A DNA stretch of 64,000 nt, taken from EA-27 sp964396265 (lineage in GTDB: Archaea > Thermoplasmatota > Thermoplasmata > RBG-16-68-12 > EA-27). Positions 49,469-57,255 of the stretch are shown in pieces. The translations under genes were made by a program, and so were the position numbers. Location of the stretch: the NCBI GenBank assembly GCA_964396265.1, contig CAYNEM010000010.1:1-64000 (forward strand). The letters run 5' to 3'. Below the pieces are notes generated by a model. It had not been told where the DNA came from and searched no databases. It saw only the letters and a program-made list of their open reading frames with translations. Each line of letters starts with the position of its first letter. Position 1 is the stretch's first letter.

Positions 49469-50284
49469 GTGCCGATTCCGCGGTCCCATCCAAGGTATCG
49501 GTCCCTCGTGACGCGCGAGACCCTCGTGGCGGCGCACCGCCAGGGAATCGCAGTCCTCGACGGCCTCATCGCCCACGGGCGCGGGGAGGCGTTCGACTAT
49601 CTCCTGGGAGAGGAGACGAGCGCACCGGCCCTGGTCGCGGAGCGCGCCGCCGCGGCATACCTCATCACCGCCAAACGCCCCGTGATCTCCGTGAACGGCA
49701 ACGTCGCCGCCCTCGCCGCCAAAGAGGTCGCACGCCTCGCGGCAGCCATCCCTGCACGAATCGAGGTGAACCTGTTCCACCGGACGGAGGCCCGAACGAA
49801 ACGGATCATGACCGTGCTGCGCAAGGCGGGCGCGGAGGGGGTCCTCGGAACACGACCGGACGCCCGCATCCCCGGGCTCGAATCGGAGCGGGCACGGTGT
49901 CATTCGGAGGGGATCTTCAAGGCGGACGTCGTGCTCGTGCCCCTCGAGGATGGCGACCGCACGGAGGCTCTCGCACGGATGGGGAAGGTCGTGATCAGCG
50001 TCGACCTGAATCCCCTGTCGCGCACATCGCAGGCCGCCGCCGTGCCCGTGGTCGACGAGCTGACTCGGGCGGTCCCGAGCATCGAACGCTTCGTCCACGC
50101 GTTGCGAAAGAGACCCAAGGAGGCTGAGCGCATCGCACGCACGTACGACCGAGCGGGGAACCTCGCGGCGGTCTACGCGTTCCTCCGCTGGCGGCTTGCG
50201 AGCTTGGTCCGCTCGACCCGGACGGCGAAGCGCCGACCGGACCGGGGCGAGAAGGCATCCCGAGGAGAAGTACGGGACGCGTGA
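49469..50284 (+). CDS. 4-phosphopantoate--beta-alanine ligase (archaeal phosphopantothenate synthetase)
   Basis: Joins 4-phosphopantoate and beta-alanine in the archaeal CoA pathway, replacing bacterial PanC. 271 residues. IPRSHPRYRSLVTRETLV and GLIAHGRGEAFDYLLGE are the family signature; ISVNGNVAALA, ARIEVNLFHRTEART and VPLEDGDRTEAL follow, and VVISVDLNPLSRTSQAA supplies the conserved Asn-Pro segment. The start is GTG 49469 (PIPRSHP); the last 25 residues are a charged extension. Confidence 0.95.
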   Translation: MPIPRSHPRYRSLVTRETLVAAHRQGIAVLDGLIAHGRGEAFDYLLGEETSAPALVAERAAAAYLITAKRPVISVNGNVAALAAKEVARLAAAIPARIEVNLFHRTEARTKRIMTVLRKAGAEGVLGTRPDARIPGLESERARCHSEGIFKADVVLVPLEDGDRTEALARMGKVVISVDLNPLSRTSQAAAVPVVDELTRAVPSIERFVHALRKRPKEAERIARTYDRAGNLAAVYAFLRWRLASLVRSTRTAKRRPDRGEKASRGEVRDA

Positions 50285-50510
50285 AATCCCGCAGACGATA
50301 CGAGGTCGCCCCGTCGGGTTCTGTTAAAGTTCGGGTGACGTAGCCGGGTCCGGAGGGCTGTTAATGTTGCATGCGGGTTGCGTCGTTACCCAGCGCGCCC
50401 GACAAGCCTATAATCCCGAAGCGCCTACTTGGTGGCGGCCATAAGAAGGACCTGGAGTAGAAGAGCATGGGCTACCCAGAATACGAACTAACGAGAGAGG
50501 AGCGACAAAC
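50285..50510. other. 226-base leader region with two TATA-like boxes
   Basis: Between phosphopantothenate synthetase and the ABM-like gene. TGTTAAAG near 50321-50328 and CCTATAATCC near 50407-50416 could both start transcription; the second would give a 70-base leader to ATG 50511. No open frame with sensible composition. A structured leader or a small RNA is possible; no riboswitch family is recognised. Confidence 0.35.
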
Positions 50511-50780
50511 ATGGCTGTAACGATTAGTGCCGATGTCCCGGGCCAGACCAAGGAGGGATACGAGCAGACGATTCGGCTTCTTGGGGATGTCCTCATCAGG
50601 GCCCCCGGTTTCATCATGCACTTCGGCCATCCGATTGAAGGCGGCTGGCATGTGGTAGAAGTGTGGGAATCATCCAAAGACGCCGCTGAGTGGTTCGCGA
50701 AGCACGTTCGGCCCAACCTGCCTCCTGATGTCAAGCCCCAGCGCGACGTCCAGGAGCTACACACACTCCTCCGTCGGTGA
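50511..50780 (+). CDS. Antibiotic-biosynthesis-monooxygenase-like (ABM) domain protein
   Basis: 89 residues, a single dimeric alpha/beta barrel domain: VTISADVPGQTKEGYEQTI, then FIMHFGHPIEGGWHVVEVWESSKDAAEWF is the ABM signature of central strand and helix. Such proteins bind haem, flavin or small hydrophobic ligands, and some degrade them. No catalytic residue set can be assigned. GAGGAGCGACAAACATG gives a good ribosome site. The upstream leader is unusually long for this genome. Confidence 0.75.
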   Translation: MAVTISADVPGQTKEGYEQTIRLLGDVLIRAPGFIMHFGHPIEGGWHVVEVWESSKDAAEWFAKHVRPNLPPDVKPQRDVQELHTLLRR

Positions 50781-50964
50781 CCCACTGGATCCGAACCGGC
50801 GTACCATCACGCAACACCGTCCGGGAAGCCTTGTATGTGGCGCACATCGCTTCGTTCCGACCAGTCGGCCGATTGCGGCTTCCGTGTATCGGTGCGGTGA
50901 CGGCCGCTCATGGGCGTTTGCAGCCGACGAAGGCGCGGCGCCGGGCGGGAGCACGCGTGCCCAA

Positions 50965-51246
50965 AGTGCCGGTCCGCTCGTGGAGCGGCTCCACGGCAGC
51001 GAGAAGGACCGCATCCGACCGATGCGCGGGTTCGACACGGACGGCGGGGCCACTTCACTCTCGGAGGGCTACCGCGTCCACTACGACGCCGTGCGGACAC
51101 ACCTCGCGCTCGGGAAGACGCCCGCCGAGGCCGCCGGGCTGGACCTGCCAGAGGCGTTCCGGTTGAAGGCGATCCTGGAGAAGGCCGTCACCCCAACTGT
51201 AACGGACGAGGCGCCCGGCGACAAGGAGGCGAAATCACCCGCTTAG
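50965..51246 (+). pseudogene. Transposase remnant (DDE/IS6-like C-terminus)
   Basis: The last 90 or so codons read LVERLHGSEKDRIRPMRGF, then LSEGYRVHYDAVRTHLALGK and TPAEAAGLDLPEAF. This is the end of the integrase-core of IS6/IS240-type transposases: the VERLHG of the final catalytic Glu and the HYDAVRTHLALGKTPAEAAG motif. The DDE domain's first two Asp and the helix-turn-helix are gone, and no terminal repeats are visible. It has TAG at 51244-51246, 65 bases before pyrG. Confidence 0.75.
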
Positions 51247-51311
51247 GTAACAGAACCGCCCCGTCGCAAACCTTATGTGTGGTGGGGGGTCTGGCTCATT
51301 CCCGTGAGACC

Positions 51312-52901
51312 ATGAAGTTCATTTTCGTCACGGGAGGCGTAATGTCCGGCCTCGGCAAGGGCATCACGGCCTCGAGCATCGGACTGCTGCTGAAGTCGAA
51401 GGGACTCAAGGTCGTCCCCATCAAGATCGACCCGTACCTCAACGTGGACGCGGGCACGATGAACCCGTACCAGCACGGCGAGGTGTTCGTCCTCGACGAC
51501 GGTGGCGAGGCGGACCTCGACCTCGGGAACTACGAGAGATTCCTCGACGTGAACCTCACGGCGGACAACAACATCACGACGGGGAAGATCTATCGAACGG
51601 TCATCGAGAAGGAGCGGAACGGAGACTACCTCGGAAAGACCGTGCAGATCATCCCCCACGTGACGGACGAGGTCAAGGACTGGCTGCGCCGCGTGGGGAG
51701 TCGCGACGGCGCGGACGTCGTGCTCGTTGAGGTGGGCGGCACGGTCGGGGACATCGAGGGCGCCCCGTTCCTTGAGGCGGCGCGCCAGATCGCGATGGAG
51801 GAAGGCCATGAGAACGTCCTGTTCGTCCACACGACGCTCGTCCCCGTCGTCGCGCCCGTCGGCGAGCAGAAGACGAAGCCGACGCAGCAGTCCGTGCGCG
51901 AGCTGCGAAGCATCGGCATCCAACCGTCGGCGATCGTCGCGCGCGGCGAGGAGCCCCTCCAGGAGGACATCCGAAAGAAGATCGCGTTCTTCTGCGACGT
52001 CCCCGTGGAGGGCGTCGTCAGCGCCCCGAACGCCCGGGTGATCTACGATGTCCCGATCACGCTCGACGATCAGAAGCTGACGGGATACATCATGCGCCGA
52101 CTCGAGCTGGAGGCCAAGACGGAAGACCTTCGTGAGTGGCGAGAGTTCCTCGACCGACTTCACAACCCGGAACGGGAGTGCACGGTCGCCCTGGTGGGAA
52201 AGTACACGCATCTGCGGGATTCCTACCTGTCGCACATCGAGGCGTTCCATCACGCAGGCGCCGCCGCCAGATGCAAGGTGAACATCCGTTGGGTCGAGAG
52301 CGCCGACATCGAGGCAAAGGGTGCTGAGCCACTTCTCCGGGGCGCGGGCGGAATCCTCGTCCCCGGTGGTTTCGGCGATCGCGGCATCGAGGGGAAGATC
52401 GCTGCCATTCGCTACGCGCGAGAGAACGGGATTCCGTTCCAGGGCGTGTGCCTCGGGTTCCAGCTCGCGACGATCGAGTTCTCCCGCAACGTGCTCGGCC
52501 TCGAGGGCGCGAACAGCTCGGAATTCAACAAAGGGACGCCCCACCCCGTGATCGACCTCCTCCCGGAGCAGAGGTCCGTCACGGCGATGGGCGCGACGAT
52601 GCGCCTCGGGGCGCATGAGATCGCCGTTGACGCGGGCTCTCAGACCGCGAAGCTGTACGGGGACACGACGATTTTCGAACGCCACCGCCACCGGTACGAG
52701 GTGAACCCGGGATACCTCGAGAAGCTCGACGCGGCCGGTCTGCAGTACGTGGGCCGCTCGGACGGAGGTCGTAGGATGGAGGTCCTCGAGCTGCGGGGCC
52801 ATCCGTACTTCGTGGCATCCCAGTTCCATCCGGAACTCCGATCGCGCCCACTCCGGCCGTCGCCGATCCACCTTGGCTTGGTTCGCGCCGCGGCGAAGTG
52901 A
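51312..52901 (+). CDS. pyrG: CTP synthase
   Basis: Amidates UTP to CTP with glutamine. 529 residues, normal length. Synthase domain: KFIFVTGGVMSGLGKGI with the P-loop, KIDPYLNVDAGTMNPYQHGE, and GGTVGDIEG. Glutaminase domain: GGILVPGGFGDRGIEGKI, GVCLGFQLATIEFSRNVLG with the nucleophilic Cys near 380, and QFHPEL for the His/Glu. All catalytic residues are present. Start is ATG 51312, next to a Shine-Dalgarno-free leader. Confidence 0.97.
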   Translation: MKFIFVTGGVMSGLGKGITASSIGLLLKSKGLKVVPIKIDPYLNVDAGTMNPYQHGEVFVLDDGGEADLDLGNYERFLDVNLTADNNITTGKIYRTVIEKERNGDYLGKTVQIIPHVTDEVKDWLRRVGSRDGADVVLVEVGGTVGDIEGAPFLEAARQIAMEEGHENVLFVHTTLVPVVAPVGEQKTKPTQQSVRELRSIGIQPSAIVARGEEPLQEDIRKKIAFFCDVPVEGVVSAPNARVIYDVPITLDDQKLTGYIMRRLELEAKTEDLREWREFLDRLHNPERECTVALVGKYTHLRDSYLSHIEAFHHAGAAARCKVNIRWVESADIEAKGAEPLLRGAGGILVPGGFGDRGIEGKIAAIRYARENGIPFQGVCLGFQLATIEFSRNVLGLEGANSSEFNKGTPHPVIDLLPEQRSVTAMGATMRLGAHEIAVDAGSQTAKLYGDTTIFERHRHRYEVNPGYLEKLDAAGLQYVGRSDGGRRMEVLELRGHPYFVASQFHPELRSRPLRPSPIHLGLVRAAAK

Positions 52902-53219
52902 TCACATCGATCGAAGCTGGGCGAGGACGTCCGTGAGCCATGCCCGACCCTGCTCCGACTTCACGAGCTGCACGTAGACGGCGAAACTAGGGTCCGCTTC
53001 GAACGGGGACGTGAGCGTGACGATCTCCTCGTAGGAGAGGGCTTTCAGGCGACGGAACGCGTCCGGCGCGAACACACTCAATAGCGTGAGCTCTCCCCTC
53101 GTCGGCCTCCGGTTCGACTGGATGAAGTTCGCGAGCATCGGGAGGTACTGCAGGAACGGCTTCGCCTCGTCCGGAATCGGGGGGGTGCTCACGCCGTTCC
53201 CGAACGATGCGCGCGTCAT
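52902..53219 (-). CDS. 105-residue helical protein, unknown
   Basis: ATG 53219. Mostly alpha-helical with IPDEAKPFLQYLPMLANFIQ, RRPTRGELTLLSVFAPDAFRRLKALSYEEIVTL and AVYVQLVKSEQGRAWLTDVL. Resembles small proteins paired with a C-terminal helical bundle; no family recognised. Its promoter region overlaps that of aIF2-beta, and its stop is directly against that of pyrG on the other strand. Confidence 0.7.
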   Translation of the reverse strand: MTRASFGNGVSTPPIPDEAKPFLQYLPMLANFIQSNRRPTRGELTLLSVFAPDAFRRLKALSYEEIVTLTSPFEADPSFAVYVQLVKSEQGRAWLTDVLAQLRSM

Positions 53220-53252
53220 GAACGTTCGTACCGACGCGCGATTGGAGAAAGG

Positions 53253-53258
53253 TTTATC
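53253..53258. promoter_or_regulatory. TATA box shared by aIF2-beta and the divergent gene
   Basis: TTTATC, 29-34 bases before ATG 53287 (plus) and 34-39 before ATG 53219 (minus strand, GATAAA). It supports both start codons. Confidence 0.5.
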
Positions 53259-53286
53259 GTGCGCCCCCACGTTGGTCGCCGCTACC

Positions 53287-53904
53287 ATGGGCCAATCCTA
53301 CGAGACGCTCCTCCAGCGAGCGAAGGGGGCAATGCCTAAGCCCCTCACGTCGGGGGAGCGGTTCCAGATCCCTGACGCGGAACTCATCTCCGAGGGCAAG
53401 ACGACCGTGCTCCGGAACTTCATCGACATCACGACCGCGATCAACCGCGAGCCGAATCAGGTCCTGCAGTACCTGCTCCGCGAGCTCGGCACCGCCGGCT
53501 CGCTCGAGGAGCGGCGCGTCGTCTTCAAGGGGAAGGTGACCGCCCAGCAGGTCGCGGACCGCGTGAAGTCCTACATCGACACGTACGTCACGTGCTCGGA
53601 GTGCGGCCGGCCCGACACCCGGCTCGTGAAGGAGGACCGCGTCGCGATCCTGGAGTGCGATGCGTGCGGCGCCCGGCGACCTGTCAAGATGGTGAAGAAG
53701 ACCGCCAAGGTCGAAGAGGCCGCGCTCGAGGAGGGCAAGGTCTACGAGGTCATGATACAGGACGTCGGCAAGAAGGGCGACGGGATTGCGAAGAGAGACA
53801 AGTACATCATCTACATCCCGGGAACCGCCAAGGGACAGATCGTCAAGGTGTCCATCGAGAAGATCGCGGGCACGGTCGCGTTCGGCCACATCCATCGCGA
53901 GTAG
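53287..53904 (+). CDS. Translation initiation factor aIF2 beta fused to a TRAM domain
   Basis: 205 residues. Residues 1-135 are the aIF2-beta core: N-terminal helix, the alpha/beta domain (LRNFIDITTAINREPNQVLQYLLREL) and the zinc ribbon CSEC...CDAC (Cys 103, 106, 124, 127). Residues 148-203 are a TRAM domain (KVYEVMIQDVGKKGDGIAKR, IIYIPGTAKGQIVKVSI), an RNA-binding OB fold found separately in other archaea. Fusion to aIF2-beta is known in some euryarchaea and links tRNA delivery with RNA chaperone-like binding. Followed 10 bases later by the presenilin homolog. Confidence 0.93.
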   Translation: MGQSYETLLQRAKGAMPKPLTSGERFQIPDAELISEGKTTVLRNFIDITTAINREPNQVLQYLLRELGTAGSLEERRVVFKGKVTAQQVADRVKSYIDTYVTCSECGRPDTRLVKEDRVAILECDACGARRPVKMVKKTAKVEEAALEEGKVYEVMIQDVGKKGDGIAKRDKYIIYIPGTAKGQIVKVSIEKIAGTVAFGHIHRE

Positions 53905-53914
53905 GTCCGACGCC

Positions 53915-54865
53915 ATGCGGAAGGAGCTCCCGCCCGTCCTCGCCATGGGGGGCATCCTGATCGTCTGCCAGCTGGCCGCGATTGCGATCACGCCGTTGTA
54001 CCTCGCGAGGACGGAACCCGTGTTCGAGAACCCGAACGATCCCGTCAACGCCCTCGTCTACCTCGTGCTGATCCTGGCATTCACGGGCATCATCCTGTTC
54101 GTCGTGCGCCGCCGTCGCGCGAACATCATGAAGTACATGATCCTGTTCTCGATGTTCTTCACGATGCTTTTCGTTTTCTACGTCCCGTTCTCCGCGCTCT
54201 TCGAGTGGTTCGGCTCGCCGATCGCAGACGACCTCGCAACCCTCGAGGCACTGGTCCTCTCATTGGGGCTCACCTACGCGCTGGCGAAGCACCCGGAATG
54301 GTACCTCATCGACGCCGTCGGCATCCTCGTGGCGGTGGGCGTGATCGCCCTCCTGGGGATGTCGTTCGCGATCCTTCCCGCGATCCTGCTCCTCATCGCC
54401 CTGGCGATCTACGACGCGATCTCGGTCTACAAGACGAAGCACATGGTCGTGCTCGCGGATGCGGTGGCGAGTCAGCATCTCCCGATCTTGATCGTGATCC
54501 CCAAGCGCCGCCACTACTCGTTCCTCCGCCAGAAGAGCCTCCAGAAGCAGATCGCCTCGGGCGAGGAACGCGAAGCGATGTTCATGGGACTGGGGGACAT
54601 CATCATCCCCGGGATCCTCGTCGTGTCCGCGTTCGTCTCCCTCATGGAACCCCGCGTCACGGTCTTCGGGATCGCGGGAAACCAGATCGTGGCGGTTGCG
54701 ACCGTGTTCGGGACGCTCGTCGGCTTCGGCATCCTCATGCGCTTCGTCCTGAAGGGCAACCCCCAAGCGGGCCTCCCGCTCCTGAACTCGGGCGCCCTGG
54801 TCGGGTACGCGATCTCGTACTTCCTTGTGTACCGCGAACTCTCGTTCGGCGTTTCCTTCGGGTGA
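53915..54865 (+). CDS. Presenilin/SPP-family intramembrane aspartyl protease
   Basis: 316 residues, nine predicted helices. Catalytic motifs are YD in ALAIYDAISVYK (Asp 167) and GLGD in FMGLGDIIIPG (Asp 228); the PAL motif appears as PLL in GLPLLNSGAL (288-290), an unusual replacement for PAL. These are the signature of archaeal presenilin homologs that cut helices inside the membrane. The ATG at 53915 is close behind aIF2-beta; phosphoesterase starts 5 bases after its stop, so the three form an operon. Confidence 0.9.
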   Translation: MRKELPPVLAMGGILIVCQLAAIAITPLYLARTEPVFENPNDPVNALVYLVLILAFTGIILFVVRRRRANIMKYMILFSMFFTMLFVFYVPFSALFEWFGSPIADDLATLEALVLSLGLTYALAKHPEWYLIDAVGILVAVGVIALLGMSFAILPAILLLIALAIYDAISVYKTKHMVVLADAVASQHLPILIVIPKRRHYSFLRQKSLQKQIASGEEREAMFMGLGDIIIPGILVVSAFVSLMEPRVTVFGIAGNQIVAVATVFGTLVGFGILMRFVLKGNPQAGLPLLNSGALVGYAISYFLVYRELSFGVSFG

Positions 54866-54870
54866 CGGAG

Positions 54871-55500
54871 ATGCGCATCCTCGTCGCCGCGGACTTCCAC
54901 GCCTCGCGAGCCGCCCCCAAGATGATCCGCGAACGCATCGCCGAGCACCGCCCGGACGTGTTCGTCGCGGCCGGCGACCTGACGAACTTCGGGCCCGCGG
55001 CCTTCGCGCGCGAACTTCTCTCTCATCTCCCGGTACCGACGTTGGCGGTGCCGGGAAACTGCGACCCACGGGACATCGTGCCCTTGCTCCAGGAGATGGG
55101 TGTGAGCTTGCACGCGAGGAAAGCAGTGGTGAAAGGGCGCACGTTCGTCGGTATCGGCGGTTCGAACCCGACGCCGTTCGGAACGCCGTTCGAACTCACG
55201 GAGGACGAGATCATGGCGGCGGTCCGCCCGCTCATGGAGCCCGGCGTGGTCCTCGTCTCCCACCCGCCGCCAAAAGGATACGTGGACCTCGTCGACTCCG
55301 GCGCGCACGTAGGGAGCGCGTCCATCCGTTCGATCGTCGAGGAGTTCGAGCCGCCGCTCGTGCTGTGCGGCCACATCCACGAGGCGCGCGGGATCGCCCG
55401 CCACGGGCGCGCCACGATCGTGAACCCGGGACCCGCGAGCGAGGGTCACGCGGCGGTCGTGGATCTTGAGGGGGATCAGGCGCTGGTGGAGCTGCTCTGA
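54871..55500 (+). CDS. Calcineurin-like metallophosphoesterase (YfcE/MJ0936 type)
   Basis: 209 residues. Metal-site motifs in order: ILVAADFHASRAA, VAAGDLTNFG, VPGNCD, SHPPPKG and CGHIHEARG, which supply the Asp, His and Asn ligands of a two-metal phosphodiesterase. It resembles archaeal MJ0936-like enzymes that hydrolyse cyclic or oligonucleotide phosphodiesters. A GTG at 54862 overlapping the stop upstream is an alternative start. Last gene of the aIF2-beta run. Confidence 0.9.
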   Translation: MRILVAADFHASRAAPKMIRERIAEHRPDVFVAAGDLTNFGPAAFARELLSHLPVPTLAVPGNCDPRDIVPLLQEMGVSLHARKAVVKGRTFVGIGGSNPTPFGTPFELTEDEIMAAVRPLMEPGVVLVSHPPPKGYVDLVDSGAHVGSASIRSIVEEFEPPLVLCGHIHEARGIARHGRATIVNPGPASEGHAAVVDLEGDQALVELL

Positions 55501-55544
55501 CACCGGAACCCTCAAGTATGGTCCGGCGGTAGGAGCGCATCCCC

Positions 55545-55934
55545 ATGGCGCTGTGGCAAGGCCGTTCAAGGAGGAAACCGTCCGGAGGGCGGCTCCGGCC
55601 GCTCCGCAAGAAGCGGAAGTTCGAGATTGGACGGGAGCAGCAGTTCGCGTTCGTGGGCCCCCACAAGGTCAAGCTGTACCGCGTGCGCGGCGCGAGCCAG
55701 AAGGTCCGCATCCTCAACGCGGAGTGGGCGAACGTGACGGACCCCAAGTCGGGAACGACGAAGAAGGTCAAGATTGTCACCGTGAAGGACAACCCGTCGA
55801 ACCCGCACTTCGTTACGCGCAACATCGTCACGCGTTCGGCCACGATCGAGACGGACATCGGCCTCGCACGCGTGACCTCGCGGCCAGGACAGGACGGCGT
55901 CGTGAACGCCGTGCTCCTCGGTCCGAAGGCGTGA
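55545..55934 (+). CDS. rps8e: 30S ribosomal protein S8e
   Basis: 129 residues, usual archaeal length. MALWQGRSRRKPSGGRLRPLRKKRKFEIGRE is the diagnostic N-terminus; KVRGASQKVR-like and KDNPSNPHFVTRNIVTRSATIET follow. A basic small-subunit protein. Not followed by other ribosomal genes; the TldE gene converges on it. Confidence 0.96.
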   Translation: MALWQGRSRRKPSGGRLRPLRKKRKFEIGREQQFAFVGPHKVKLYRVRGASQKVRILNAEWANVTDPKSGTTKKVKIVTVKDNPSNPHFVTRNIVTRSATIETDIGLARVTSRPGQDGVVNAVLLGPKA

Positions 55935-55937
55935 GTC

Positions 55938-57251
55938 CTACATCGCGCTACGAGTCACGTTCACCTTCGTCACCAACCCGTATGGTGCGATCGTGGGCAC
56001 GCCGACCTCGCCCCACCACTGGACCTGCTCCGTCTTCTTGCTCAATCCCTTCACCCGCTTCCAGACGCCGAGCAGGTTGTCCGTGATCCGGATGTCCTTC
56101 CACACGCCGACGATCTCGCCCTTCTTGATGTGAAAGATGCCATCCCGCGGGATCGTCGAGAAGTCGCCCGTCACGTACGACTGATATCGCGTGTACCAGG
56201 TGTTCGTGAGCCAGAGTCCGTCGCGCACGTCCTGGAAGAGCTCGTCGCGCGTCCAATCGCCCTCCCGCAGGAGGAGCGCATGGGGCGACGGCGAGACGAG
56301 GCCCGCGTTCGCGGTTGTCTTCGTCTTGAACTTCTTGGCGGTGCTCGTGTTATGAAGGTACGTCCTCAGAACGCCGTCCTGGACGATGGCCTTGCGCCTC
56401 ACGGGCACTCCCTCCTCGTCGAACCGTCGACGCCCGAGGGTGTCCGCCGTCCCGTCGTCGGTCAGCGTGACGATCTTCGAGGCGACCTTCTTTCCGAGCT
56501 TGCCCCCGAGCGGAGAGAACCCGGCGGCCACCGAATACGCGGACGCACGGCCGCCAAGTTGGTCGATGAGCGAGCCGAAGATGAGCGGGTCGAAGACGAC
56601 GTCGTACGCTCCTGCGGTCCCCGACTTCGGATTCTTCGCAAGTGCTGCAATCCTCCCCGCCTTGTGACCCGCGCCCTCCGGGTCGAACGCGGCCTTGCGG
56701 GACGCGCACGAGACGCCGTGGCCGGACGACTCCGGACCGGCGTGCGCGCGAATCGACAGGTAGAGCCCGACGGTCGCATCCCTCCCCGAGGCGCCGTTCG
56801 ACGTGTTCAGGTACAACTCCTCATGGTACCGCCAGAAGGACCCCGCGGTCTCCTTCGCGCCCTCCGCGAGCGCGCCGCCGATCGCAGCCTCAACATCGTC
56901 GGATCCGTCCATCAGCTTCACGACCTTCGGGTCCGACGCAAGGCGTTGGTACTTGAACGGACCCTTCGCGATGCCCGCGAACTCGGGGTTCGGTTGGGAG
57001 CCCTTGGCGATCTTCACGAGGCGACCGACCGTCTCCGGGATCTGCGCCAGGTCGGGGATCTCGCCGCCGACGATCCGTCCCTCGTAGTTCAGGAAGACGG
57101 AACCGGAGGTCTTCCGCCACTCGTTCGCGATGGCCGGCTCGTTCTGCGAGAACCGGATCTGGTAGTTGCGGTCCACGACGACACGCCCGACCGCGTCCTT
57201 CGCCCCGAACCCGAGCGCCGTCTTGACGATCTGTTCCGCGATGTCCTCCAC
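55938..57251 (-). CDS. TldE/PmbA-family metalloprotease subunit
   Basis: 437 residues, starting at GTG 57251 (MEDIAEQIVKTALGFGAKDA) after the ribosome site GAGGTGATCC. It carries the family's FGAKDA opening, SLRAHA-type middle and GDFSTIPRDGIFHIKKGEIVG ending, but no HExxxH: in TldD/TldE pairs this subunit lacks the metal site. Together with TldD it forms a heterodimer that degrades unfolded or small modified peptides. Its start overlaps the TldD 3' end by a few bases spacing. Confidence 0.92.
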   Translation of the reverse strand: MEDIAEQIVKTALGFGAKDAVGRVVVDRNYQIRFSQNEPAIANEWRKTSGSVFLNYEGRIVGGEIPDLAQIPETVGRLVKIAKGSQPNPEFAGIAKGPFKYQRLASDPKVVKLMDGSDDVEAAIGGALAEGAKETAGSFWRYHEELYLNTSNGASGRDATVGLYLSIRAHAGPESSGHGVSCASRKAAFDPEGAGHKAGRIAALAKNPKSGTAGAYDVVFDPLIFGSLIDQLGGRASAYSVAAGFSPLGGKLGKKVASKIVTLTDDGTADTLGRRRFDEEGVPVRRKAIVQDGVLRTYLHNTSTAKKFKTKTTANAGLVSPSPHALLLREGDWTRDELFQDVRDGLWLTNTWYTRYQSYVTGDFSTIPRDGIFHIKKGEIVGVWKDIRITDNLLGVWKRVKGLSKKTEQVQWWGEVGVPTIAPYGLVTKVNVTRSAM

Positions 57252-57255
57252 CGGA

